Source: CAYONZ01 sp964405465 (lineage in GTDB: Bacteria; Bdellovibrionota; Bdellovibrionia; Bdellovibrionales; JAMPXM01). From it: a stretch of DNA of 36,076 nt. Each line of letters opens with the position of its first letter. The first letter of the stretch is position 1. The stretch is taken from contig CAYONZ010000034.1 of NCBI GenBank assembly GCA_964405465.1, positions 1 to 36,076 of the forward strand, in the 5' to 3' direction. Below are positions 7,780-15,256 of this stretch, in pieces. Position numbers and translations under genes: made by a program. The notes under the pieces are model-generated. The model saw only the letters and a program-made list of their open reading frames with translations, was not told the origin of the DNA and did not search any database.

Positions 7780-9384
7780 ATGTTGAAACCCATGAGAAAA
7801 GAAAAGCAAATGCAAGATGCCGGATTGGGCTGTCGCGTGAAGGCTCGGATTCGCGCAAGTATGCGATATTTGAGCATGGCTGACAGAGGTCATGCACGAG
7901 CAGGTTTGGTTCTTTTTTTTGCATTGGTCTTTGTTGCGGTCGAAACCTGGGCTCGCGCCGGTGGTGCGGGTGGCGGGCATGGTGGTGGCGGCGGCCACAG
8001 TGGCGGAGGAAGTCACGGTGGAGGAAGCTATAGCGGCGGTGGCGGTGATGCCAACGGTCTCATCTTTCTGTTTAGATTGATCTTCAATATGGTTGTGGTT
8101 CTTTTGAGGATGGGGCCTGTTGGGTGGGTGATTCTTTTGGCCTTGGTCGCTTTTGTGGTGATGGTGTTTCGTCTGTTTACGAGAAGTTCTGGTGATCAGC
8201 CTGGTCTTGATCAAGAAATAAACTTTAGTTCAGTGCAGTTGGCATCAATGGCTTCACCTGTACACGACGAATTTCGGCAGAAAATCACCAAGGCATTTTT
8301 AACTGTGCAGGCTGCTTGGTCGCAGCAGCGTCTTGATTTGATGCGGAGATTTATTTCTGATGGAGTCTATCAACGGTTTCATGCGCAATTCACCATGATG
8401 CAGATGTTGAAGCAAAAAAACTTGATCACCGATGTAGAGGTGGAACGAATCGAAATCGTAAAGAGATTTGAGGAGGGCGTGTATGAGTGTCTTGACGTGC
8501 GAATTGTGGCCAGTGCGAATGATCAGTTTATCTGTGAGACTGATCCAGAGCTAAATAGCCCTGGAGGGCGAGAACGTTTTGTTGAATATTGGTCTTTCTT
8601 ACGACGCAAGGATCATCGCCCATCTACCGATTTGTATAGTTCCGAGCATTGTCCGCAGTGCTCCGCTCCCTTGGATAGTAAATTGATCGAATCTGCGCGT
8701 TGCCCTTATTGCTCAAGCTATTTGAATAGTGGTGAATTTGATTGGGTGTTGAGTGAAATCACGCAGGAGCAGGACTATATTCAGGAGATACAAGTTCTTG
8801 ACGGAACAGACGGCCTAAATGATTCGGGCTTCGGCGATAGAGTTGGTGGACAACTTTCTGCTCAGGTCCGTCAGGCATTGCCGTCTTTTTCAAAACTTCA
8901 ACTTGAAGACAAAACGAGCAATGCGTTCATGCAGGTGCTTATTGCCAAAGCTTTGCGGGCGCCGGCACCCTTGCAGCGTTTTTGTTCGGCTGAATTGTTT
9001 GCGAAATTTAGTGAACAATTGGCTAGAGGTGTATTTGTTTACGACCGATTGTATCTCAATGCCGTCGATACCACGTCGGTCAATATTGAAGGCGAATTTG
9101 TGAGTGCTAAAGTTTTGGTGACTTACACCTATCATCGTGTGGAACAGGCCTCTTCTGGCGAATTTATAAGTCGCGAGTCTGGTTTTATAACCGAACGGAA
9201 GGTATTGACTATGCGATGTCGGCCCTCGATTGCGATGGCAAAAGGTTCGATTTACGCAGGTTGTTGCCCGAGTTGTGGCGCTCCACAGGCGAGTAGCCTA
9301 AATCATCTTTGCACGCATTGTGGGGCGGCTTTGAACGATCCAACCCATGAATGGATACTGTTTGCACTTGATGCTCTGGAATAA
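7780..9384 (+). CDS. Membrane protein with Tim44-like domain and two zinc ribbons
   Basis: 534 aa from ATG 7780; a TTG just before it (7777) and ATG 7861, which gives a more normal signal sequence, are alternatives. A hydrophobic segment (about 43-60) is followed by a Gly/His-rich stretch (62-90), a second strong hydrophobic segment (about 95-130), and a Tim44-like domain (150-280). The first zinc ribbon is C291-x2-C294 with C308-x2-C311. A second domain follows (about 360-490) and ends with a second ribbon, C496-x2-C499 with C511-x2-C514. The Tim44 fold is used for membrane or protein docking in many bacterial proteins of unknown role. It sits directly behind the SPFH-SHOCT gene in one operon. 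Substrate or partner is unknown. Confidence 0.82.
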   Translation: MLKPMRKEKQMQDAGLGCRVKARIRASMRYLSMADRGHARAGLVLFFALVFVAVETWARAGGAGGGHGGGGGHSGGGSHGGGSYSGGGGDANGLIFLFRLIFNMVVVLLRMGPVGWVILLALVAFVVMVFRLFTRSSGDQPGLDQEINFSSVQLASMASPVHDEFRQKITKAFLTVQAAWSQQRLDLMRRFISDGVYQRFHAQFTMMQMLKQKNLITDVEVERIEIVKRFEEGVYECLDVRIVASANDQFICETDPELNSPGGRERFVEYWSFLRRKDHRPSTDLYSSEHCPQCSAPLDSKLIESARCPYCSSYLNSGEFDWVLSEITQEQDYIQEIQVLDGTDGLNDSGFGDRVGGQLSAQVRQALPSFSKLQLEDKTSNAFMQVLIAKALRAPAPLQRFCSAELFAKFSEQLARGVFVYDRLYLNAVDTTSVNIEGEFVSAKVLVTYTYHRVEQASSGEFISRESGFITERKVLTMRCRPSIAMAKGSIYAGCCPSCGAPQASSLNHLCTHCGAALNDPTHEWILFALDALE

Positions 9385-9423
9385 GATCACTTCAGAAGAA
9401 TGCTAGGAAGGCGTTTATTTTTT

Positions 9424-10491
9424 TTAGGATGACTTCATTGATGAGCTATCGATGGTTTCTTGAAATTTCTTTTTTAAGTTATCGAGGCGGATGTTGCGGA
9501 GTTCTTCTTCAGATGGCTTGTCCCAATCGTGAATGATCTCATAGATTCTGACAAAGTTAATAAATACCATTCCCGGCGCGGGAAAAATAGGCAGGCGGCT
9601 TGCGAGTTTGGTTAAAGCCGGAGTGGCGTGGCCATAGCGAAAAAAATGGAGTAGATTTTTTGTTTGTCCCTGAAGGCCTTCAAGTTCTCCTGTTGGGTCT
9701 AGAGTGTAGCGAAAATCAAAATAAAAGCCAACGGGGATCGTGTCTTCTTTGAGCCAAAGATTTTTTGGTAACGGATCATTTAAGGCGGTAATGGTGGTTG
9801 CGAGAGCGAGACTTTGTAAAACGGCATCTGTGCCCCGCACTCGTATCGTGTTTCCTGTAAGTTGGCCCTTATGGTTGATTTGCGCCTCAACATAAATCAA
9901 GCCAGCAAGTCTTGCATTCACCATGTCTGGAGGAAATGTGAGCTTGCTTTCGATTCTATTCCAAATCTCTTGATAAAAACTTTGGGTTTCTAAAACTTCG
10001 TTTAATCCCATCGAGTTCATTCGTCCCAAGACTTCAGTTTTTGCATTTCCCCAGTTTTCAATTTGAGCATCGCCTCGGCCGATCGTCATTGCCTGTTCAA
10101 GAAGTTTGGACTTTTTCCAGGATTTGTCTGGCAAAAATTTGTCAGCCAAAAATAGATCTCCTGATTCAATTGGTATTCCCTGTTGGATCGGGTTGAGCGC
10201 TTTCGCTGTGGATTGCATTCGACCCTTGGTGCTGGTGTTGTTGGGGGTGGATTTGACTCCACCTTGGGGGTGAGCCTTTTGTGCGAGAGAGATTGCTGGT
10301 GAAAGTTTCATCGTTGGGGGCGGGCTGAACTCTAAAACGAGGGGTGAACTTTTCTGAAAGTTCAGATCTTGGAGTTTGGAAAAATAGAAAATGCCCACGC
10401 CAAGTAGAATATGTAATGCGAGGGAAATGCTGATGGCGAAGGTGTGCGACGAGTTTTTGAAAACCAAGATTTGATTTTTGTTTGCCATCAT
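9424..10491 (-). CDS. TonB-like energy transducer or TonB C-terminal domain protein
   Basis: 355 aa. One N-terminal TM segment (about 14-34, pattern HTFAISISLALHILL) is the usual TonB/TolA anchor, followed by a short Pro-containing stretch and a long linker. A TonB C-terminal-like domain lies at about 190-290, with FPPDMVNARLAG, then VEAQINHKGQL, and a hydrophobic ending strand. TonB proteins carry proton-motive energy from ExbBD to outer-membrane receptors. No exbB/exbD or TonB-dependent receptor is visible in the window, so the partner is elsewhere or the protein has another role. I chose ATG 10491 (or 10488) because the anchor follows; the frame runs open to 10605, but that part is not convincing. 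A 65-residue tail after the TonB-like domain is unusual. Confidence 0.75.
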   Translation of the reverse strand: MMANKNQILVFKNSSHTFAISISLALHILLGVGIFYFSKLQDLNFQKSSPLVLEFSPPPTMKLSPAISLAQKAHPQGGVKSTPNNTSTKGRMQSTAKALNPIQQGIPIESGDLFLADKFLPDKSWKKSKLLEQAMTIGRGDAQIENWGNAKTEVLGRMNSMGLNEVLETQSFYQEIWNRIESKLTFPPDMVNARLAGLIYVEAQINHKGQLTGNTIRVRGTDAVLQSLALATTITALNDPLPKNLWLKEDTIPVGFYFDFRYTLDPTGELEGLQGQTKNLLHFFRYGHATPALTKLASRLPIFPAPGMVFINFVRIYEIIHDWDKPSEEELRNIRLDNLKKKFQETIDSSSMKSS

Positions 10492-10741
10492 GGATGCAGT
10501 TTTAGGAAACCAATAGCATCTGTCAAGAAAATGGTGAGCGAGTTCGCTATATGCTGGCGACCGGTGCCCCAGAGAGACTCTCCTTTGCCCTTTGCATAAA
10601 GTCACCTTTGATTATGAAAGGGATTGTTGAAGTGATTGTGAAATCGATTATGGAAGCACAAAGTTGCCAATTGGATTTCAGTCTTGACCTTTTTGTTTTC
10701 AAATCATCTAGTTGTAGACTGACTTGAACGAGGAGATCATA

Positions 10742-11983
10742 ATGGGAAATCAAAATCACCATGTGGATAGAAATGCAAAGTGTATGTTGGAAAACCATCG
10801 ACTTCGAAATTGCTTGAAGAACAGTGGAAATGCTTTGCTGAAGATACGAGGCTCGGTGCTCTTGCTCAGCCTATTGTTGAATCTTTTTTTTGGGCGAAAC
10901 TTAGCATGGGCAGGGGAAGAGGGCGTCGCAGTTCATGGTTATGCGGATGTTTTAAGTGGAACCTCATCAGACAGCACTCCAGAAACTCAGCGTTTGCGTG
11001 GTCTTTCTTTAGGCAATATCGATCTTGTGTTTGCGCCTCAGTTTCAAGGTAAAACCAGGGCGTTCGCAGAGATTGTTTATGAGCCAACAGCGGCAACTGG
11101 CGAAATGAAAGTTGATCTGGAACGTGCGCAGTTGGGTTATGCCTTTGGCGGGCTGACAGCTTGGGCCGGGAGATTTCAAACTCCGCTCGGTTATTGGAAC
11201 ACTTTGTCTGGTCATGGTGGCGAAGAACAGTTGACGATTTTGCGTCCGCGTTTTCTGGATTTTTCTGATCGCGGTGGTGTCATGCCTGTGCGCACAGTTG
11301 GTATTTGGGCGCATGGAGCAGAGCATGTGGGCGAAGCTGGAAAGTTTATCTATGATTTGTTTGCAACTAATGGCGCGCGTATTACGGGTTATGATTCGAC
11401 AACGTCGCCTGCGACCCTTGGCTCTCTTGATGACAACCTTTCTAAGAGTGATAGTTCAGGATTATTTGGTGGCGCCCTGGCATTTGATTTTGAACAGCCT
11501 GGCTTATCGGGGTTGCGTCTTGGTGTGCATGCCGTGGGTGGTACGGTGCGGGCCTACTCTTCGTCTACATATGCAGCCAGTTCATCAACAGAAAATGTGC
11601 GAACGATGCTCACTGGCGGCTATCTTTTTTATGATAATGAGTCCGTGCGAATTTTAGGTGAATTCTATAATTATTTAAATGCTGATATCACAGATCCACT
11701 TGCCACTGTTGAACACAAAAGTTGGGCTTATTTGGCTTTGGTTTCTTACGACTTTGGAAAGTATGTTCCGTACTTGATGTTTGAAAAGTCCAATTTGGAT
11801 TTTTCAGATCCCTATTTTTTTTCGCAAGCCAATTCGGCTTCGTACGAACGAACCACTGTCGGAATTCGGTATGATTACGAGCAACAAGGTTGTGTAAAAA
11901 TTCAGAGGGTTGAGACTAGTCAAGGGGCGCCAAGCGCACAGTATTTTAGTGCTTGGATGGGGCAAGTGGCGGTGCGATTTTAA
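10742..11983 (+). CDS. Outer-membrane porin-like beta-barrel protein
   Basis: 413 aa. ATG 10742 is chosen because AGGAG stands 7 nt upstream; TTG 10724 is in frame but lies before that site. The signal sequence has a long polar front part (about 35 residues), then a hydrophobic core SVLLLSLLLNLFF and a cleavage region near AWA. The rest is alternating strands rich in Gly, Tyr and Phe. Motifs such as RFQTPLGYWNTL resemble porins with an inward-folded loop, and the chain ends in VAVRF with the C-terminal Phe used for outer-membrane insertion. Likely a diffusion channel; the substrate cannot be inferred. It is divergent from the TonB-like gene. Confidence 0.8.
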   Translation: MGNQNHHVDRNAKCMLENHRLRNCLKNSGNALLKIRGSVLLLSLLLNLFFGRNLAWAGEEGVAVHGYADVLSGTSSDSTPETQRLRGLSLGNIDLVFAPQFQGKTRAFAEIVYEPTAATGEMKVDLERAQLGYAFGGLTAWAGRFQTPLGYWNTLSGHGGEEQLTILRPRFLDFSDRGGVMPVRTVGIWAHGAEHVGEAGKFIYDLFATNGARITGYDSTTSPATLGSLDDNLSKSDSSGLFGGALAFDFEQPGLSGLRLGVHAVGGTVRAYSSSTYAASSSTENVRTMLTGGYLFYDNESVRILGEFYNYLNADITDPLATVEHKSWAYLALVSYDFGKYVPYLMFEKSNLDFSDPYFFSQANSASYERTTVGIRYDYEQQGCVKIQRVETSQGAPSAQYFSAWMGQVAVRF

Positions 11984-12048
11984 GCGTCATTTCAAAATTC
12001 TAATCGATGACTTGAGCGCGTAGCGGGCGGATGAAAGGTCGAGACGTG

Positions 12049-12067
12049 CTGCGTGATGCAGTTTTTT
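12049..12067 (+). terminator. Weak intrinsic terminator after the porin-like gene
   Basis: CTGC (12049-12052) pairs with GCAG (12058-12061) over a 5-nt loop and is followed by six T (12062-12067). The stem is short. It lies 66 nt after the porin stop. Confidence 0.4.
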
Positions 12068-12105
12068 GTTTACAGCTCAAAAGCCTCGTCTTAGCCTTTT
12101 TCAAA

Positions 12106-12133
12106 TTAATTTTATTTAATTAATTTTATTTAA
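12106..12133. repeat. 14-bp AT-only tandem repeat before the small OMP gene
   Basis: The unit TTAATTTTATTTAA is present twice without change (12106-12119 and 12120-12133), and a degraded third copy runs to about 12147. The block is entirely A/T, contains internal TTAATTAA palindromes, and lies about 70-110 nt before the start of the next gene. It may act as an UP element or curved DNA in its promoter. Confidence 0.6.
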
Positions 12134-12217
12134 TTAAATTCTATTTTGAGCAGCGAGATGAGTTTTGCGAAGCTTGTGATTGCAGCATTAGAATTTTCAA
12201 ACATAAAGGAGAACAGC

Positions 12218-12892
12218 ATGAATAAGTTCACGGCAATTGCAGTATTGAGTTTAGTGGTTTCAGGTTCGGCGTTTGCTGGACGGGGAGAATTGACATTGCC
12301 TGCAAATAAATCTTCGGCCCCTGCGCCTGAGCTTCATCTGAAACAGTATTTGATGATGCCTACTTACCGAGCTATTGGCGGGATTGTGCGATCTAACTTT
12401 ATTGGTGATAGACTGCCTTCGGATTTTACTACAGGCTTTGTTGGTGGTGTGTTGGCAGATATCAAGGTGAATGGTCCGACCGAATTAGAAACAGGTCTAT
12501 TGTTTTCGCAATTCGGTGGACGGAGACCTGATGCGGAAACAGGTGTAACCACGTCCGCGACCGTGAGTTTTTTGGCATTACCTATATTGGCAAAACAGAA
12601 TCTAGATCTATACAACCAACAGGCTTTCATTAAGGGTGGAGTGGTAGCCATGACTCGATTGAATGCCACTGGGCGTGTCGCATTTTATGGTAAAGAAGCC
12701 TCTGGAGATATCTCCAATCTTGTTCGGCAAGAATCGGTCAACGCTGAAATTGGCGCTGGATTGAAACTTCCTGTTACCAATGGAACCTTTACCGCTGAGG
12801 CGACTTATGACCTTGGCTTGAGCAACACAGCGGTCCAAGGGAAGTCAATTTACAACCAGGCCTTCGCGCTTTCGACTGGATTTTTATTTTAA
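12218..12892 (+). CDS. Small outer-membrane beta-barrel protein (OmpA/OmpX-like fold)
   Basis: 224 aa. ATG 12218 is preceded by AAAGGAG at 7 nt and begins a textbook signal peptide (MNKFTAIAVLSLVVSGSAFA) cleaved near residue 20. The in-frame ATG at 12146 lacks these signs. The mature part of about 200 residues has alternating strands, such as GPTELETGLLFSQFGG and GTFTAEATYDLGLSN, and ends in LSTGFLF, so the last residue is Phe. This fits the outer-membrane beta-barrel family of 8-10 strands. The gene stands alone between an AT-rich leader and a strong hairpin. Function cannot be named; structural or adhesive roles are typical. Confidence 0.82.
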   Translation: MNKFTAIAVLSLVVSGSAFAGRGELTLPANKSSAPAPELHLKQYLMMPTYRAIGGIVRSNFIGDRLPSDFTTGFVGGVLADIKVNGPTELETGLLFSQFGGRRPDAETGVTTSATVSFLALPILAKQNLDLYNQQAFIKGGVVAMTRLNATGRVAFYGKEASGDISNLVRQESVNAEIGAGLKLPVTNGTFTAEATYDLGLSNTAVQGKSIYNQAFALSTGFLF

Positions 12893-12921
12893 GAAATTGC
12901 ATTTGAGTTTCCTTAAACTTT

Positions 12922-12945
12922 GGAGCTTCGCCCGGTCGAAGCTCC
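12922..12945 (+). terminator. Strong stem-loop after the small OMP gene
   Basis: Perfect 9-bp arms GGAGCTTCG and CGAAGCTCC enclose a 6-nt loop, 29 nt after the OMP stop. The bases that follow (GTCTTGC) form only a poor T tract. It probably ends or stabilises the OMP transcript before the TolC operon. Confidence 0.6.
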
Positions 12946-12990
12946 GTCTTGCACAAGGTAAATAGATGTGGTCAGTCTTGAGGTATTCAT

Positions 12991-14409
12991 TTGTTTAAAT
13001 GCCTAATTCGAATGGTTGTTCCGCTCCTGCTGGGGCTGTCTTTTCAGGCGCAAAGCTTTGCCGCAAATAGATTTTCTGGCCTCCAGGAAAAAATGGCGAT
13101 TGAATCTCCAGAATTGTCTTCTGGCCCTCGAGATGCTTCGGGGAAACGATTTGATGTTGCAGCCACTCTTCATCTAGCGTTAGAGCATTCGAGTGAAGTT
13201 CAATCTGCTTTGAATGCCCAGCAAATGAGAGAGCTTGAGTTGCGCAATGCCGGAGTTGCATTTCTGCCTACATTAGATTTTGATTTTCGTTCTGGTTTTC
13301 AGCGTAATGATCCCGACACGCTCGATTCACCCTGGGTAAATGAGGCAAACTTGCAACTTAACCAGAGTCTCTATGACAATGGTGTTTCTTTAGTGAGACA
13401 AAAGATCGCCCGCGTTCTGCTCGAAATGGCGCAGAAGAAATATGCAGTTGAACGGGAACGAGTCAGTTTTGCGGTACTTGAACGATATGCTCAATACTCG
13501 CAGGCTGTTTACGTATCGAAACTCAGTGAGGAGCGATTAGCTATTCTACGTGAACAGCTGCGTTCAATGAGTCATCAATATGAGCAAGGGGTCAAACCCA
13601 AAAAAGATCTGGTGCGTCTTCAGACTGAGGTTGAAAGGGCTGAGCTGGATCGTGCCCAAACATCGGGACTTTTACAGAAAAACAAAATAGATTTACGGGA
13701 GCTGCTCGGAATACCTCATGCGATCGAGACAGACCAATTGCTAAATTTTGTTCCGCTTGAGATTGCAGAAAAAAAAGTGTCTCCAACTGGAGGTCCTTCG
13801 GTGGTGCATCACGATCACGAAGAATTTAAAAAGAAAGAAGCGCGTGAATTCAATCTTGAAGTTTTCCGTTTGGAGAGTCAGGTGCAACGTCTTGAAACGA
13901 ATACTTTTGCACCCCGTTTTTTGCCTGAATTGTATCTGTCCTTGGGTGGGACTTACCATAACGGAGATTTTGTTGGCATTGGAGATGCCGTCAATCGAAC
14001 GGATTGGAGTTGGAATACCTTTTTAACATTGAAGTTCAATTTGATGGACTGGGGATTGCGGCACAGAAATCTTCAGCTTGCTGAAATGAAGTTCATTGAA
14101 AAAGAACGTGCTTTGCAAAAAGAACAATTGCGTCTTGATTCTGAAATTGAAAAGGTATTGCTGGATAGTGATCTGTCGATTCGGAAACTAGATCTTTCTC
14201 GAAAAATTTTGTCACTTGAAGAGCAAAACTTTAAAATGCTGGAGTTGGAGTTTCGCAATGGTAAGGTGAGTTCGCTTGAGGTGATTTACTCTCTGCGAGA
14301 ATTGATTAATGCGCGAACGCAGTTTTACACGCAGTATTTTGAGGATCTTGTTTTGCGTTTTCGAAGAAAGATGATTCAGGGTGAATTGTATGTTTCATTT
14401 CAAAAGTAG
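12991..14409 (+). CDS. TolC-family outer-membrane efflux protein
   Basis: 472 aa, normal for the family. The TTG at 12991 is chosen because GAGGT lies 7 nt before it and it gives the signal peptide MFKCLIRMVVPLLLGLSF, cleaved near residue 25. Two long helical repeats follow, with TolC-like features: LALEHSSEVQSALNAQ near the front, LNQSLYDNG in the strand region, and LMDWGLRHRN in the second half. It forms a trimeric channel and periplasmic tunnel for tripartite export. A His-rich stretch VHHDHEE (about 271-277) lies between the two halves and is not typical. The stop overlaps the following adaptor gene by 20 nt; adaptor and MacB complete the export set. Confidence 0.92.
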   Translation: MFKCLIRMVVPLLLGLSFQAQSFAANRFSGLQEKMAIESPELSSGPRDASGKRFDVAATLHLALEHSSEVQSALNAQQMRELELRNAGVAFLPTLDFDFRSGFQRNDPDTLDSPWVNEANLQLNQSLYDNGVSLVRQKIARVLLEMAQKKYAVERERVSFAVLERYAQYSQAVYVSKLSEERLAILREQLRSMSHQYEQGVKPKKDLVRLQTEVERAELDRAQTSGLLQKNKIDLRELLGIPHAIETDQLLNFVPLEIAEKKVSPTGGPSVVHHDHEEFKKKEAREFNLEVFRLESQVQRLETNTFAPRFLPELYLSLGGTYHNGDFVGIGDAVNRTDWSWNTFLTLKFNLMDWGLRHRNLQLAEMKFIEKERALQKEQLRLDSEIEKVLLDSDLSIRKLDLSRKILSLEEQNFKMLELEFRNGKVSSLEVIYSLRELINARTQFYTQYFEDLVLRFRRKMIQGELYVSFQK

Positions 14410-15256
14410 GCACTATGGGTTTTTGGTGTTGTTGTGCTTGATTCTGGTCTTCGGGTTTTCTCTGGTGTATCGATCACCTTCGCAAAATATCGGAACTGCA
14501 AAGAAAAAAACCATCGAGCAGGTGGTGAGCGTGCAAGGTACACTTGAGCCTCATCGCTTCGCAGTTTTGACAGCCCCCTATGAAGGCTATCTTGAAAAGA
14601 TCCATGTTAAAATTGGAGATCATGTGCGTCTGAATGATCCATTGTTCGCGGTAGCGCCGAGTCTTGGTGGGCCTGAAAAATCACATCCCATTCGCGCTTC
14701 GTTTGCAGGAGTTGTCGTTGATGTTTTGAAGTTTGAAGGACAGCAAGTGAAGCCCGGAGACTTTCATGAGGCGATTATGCGTTTGGATGATCCTTCCCAC
14801 TATTGGATTTTTCTTCGGGTACCTGAACTTGAGATTGCCAAGATACGCATTGGTCAGACGGCCAAGATTCACTTAGCTGCTATTGCCAATCAGGCATATG
14901 AGGGCGTGGTGCGTACAATGGCCTTGGCTCCGCAAGCGAAGGACACTTGGGGGGAACGCAATCAAGTTGATTACACGGTTCGGGTTGAAGTGCTTTCGCC
15001 ACCCTCAAATCTGAAGTCAGGCTTGTCAGCTTCAGTTGACATCGTCACTGAAAGAAAAGAGGGGGTCATCGCTATTGATCATGAATATGTTTTTAAAGAA
15101 GGTTCTGATTATTTTGTGACCACTTCAGCGGGGAAGCGAATTCAAGTTCAATTGGGGTTGCAGACGGATCGGGAGTTTGAAGTTTTAAGTGGCTTGACCG
15201 AGGGCCAAGAGCTGCAGATGGTGGATTACCTTCATACCACAGGTGAAAAAGAGTGA
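14390..15256 (+). CDS. Periplasmic adaptor (membrane fusion protein, HlyD/MacA type)
   Basis: 288 aa. ATG 14390 is preferred over GTG 14381 because it has a purine-rich AGGGTGA upstream. An N-terminal TM anchor (about 10-25) is followed by a split lipoyl domain: the first half (45-70) carries APYEGYLEKIHVKIGDHV and the second (90-115) RASFAGVVVDVLKFEGQQV. The beta-barrel domain follows (130-215). The alpha-hairpin between the lipoyl halves is very short, so the adaptor is a compact variant. It bridges the MacB-type ABC permease and the TolC-type channel. It overlaps the TolC gene by 20 nt and the MacB gene by 4 nt (GTGA). Confidence 0.88.
   Translation: MFHFKSRHYGFLVLLCLILVFGFSLVYRSPSQNIGTAKKKTIEQVVSVQGTLEPHRFAVLTAPYEGYLEKIHVKIGDHVRLNDPLFAVAPSLGGPEKSHPIRASFAGVVVDVLKFEGQQVKPGDFHEAIMRLDDPSHYWIFLRVPELEIAKIRIGQTAKIHLAAIANQAYEGVVRTMALAPQAKDTWGERNQVDYTVRVEVLSPPSNLKSGLSASVDIVTERKEGVIAIDHEYVFKEGSDYFVTTSAGKRIQVQLGLQTDREFEVLSGLTEGQELQMVDYLHTTGEKE

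Noticed and set aside
7318..8214. Long minus-strand open frame (298 codons) opposite the SPFH and Tim44-like genes
   Set aside because: It is antisense to two well-supported genes, its His/Ser/Thr-rich composition mirrors their codons, and it has no ribosome binding site or family match.
10684..10689. TTGACC as a -35 box for the porin-like gene
   Set aside because: No acceptable -10 box lies 16-18 nt downstream.
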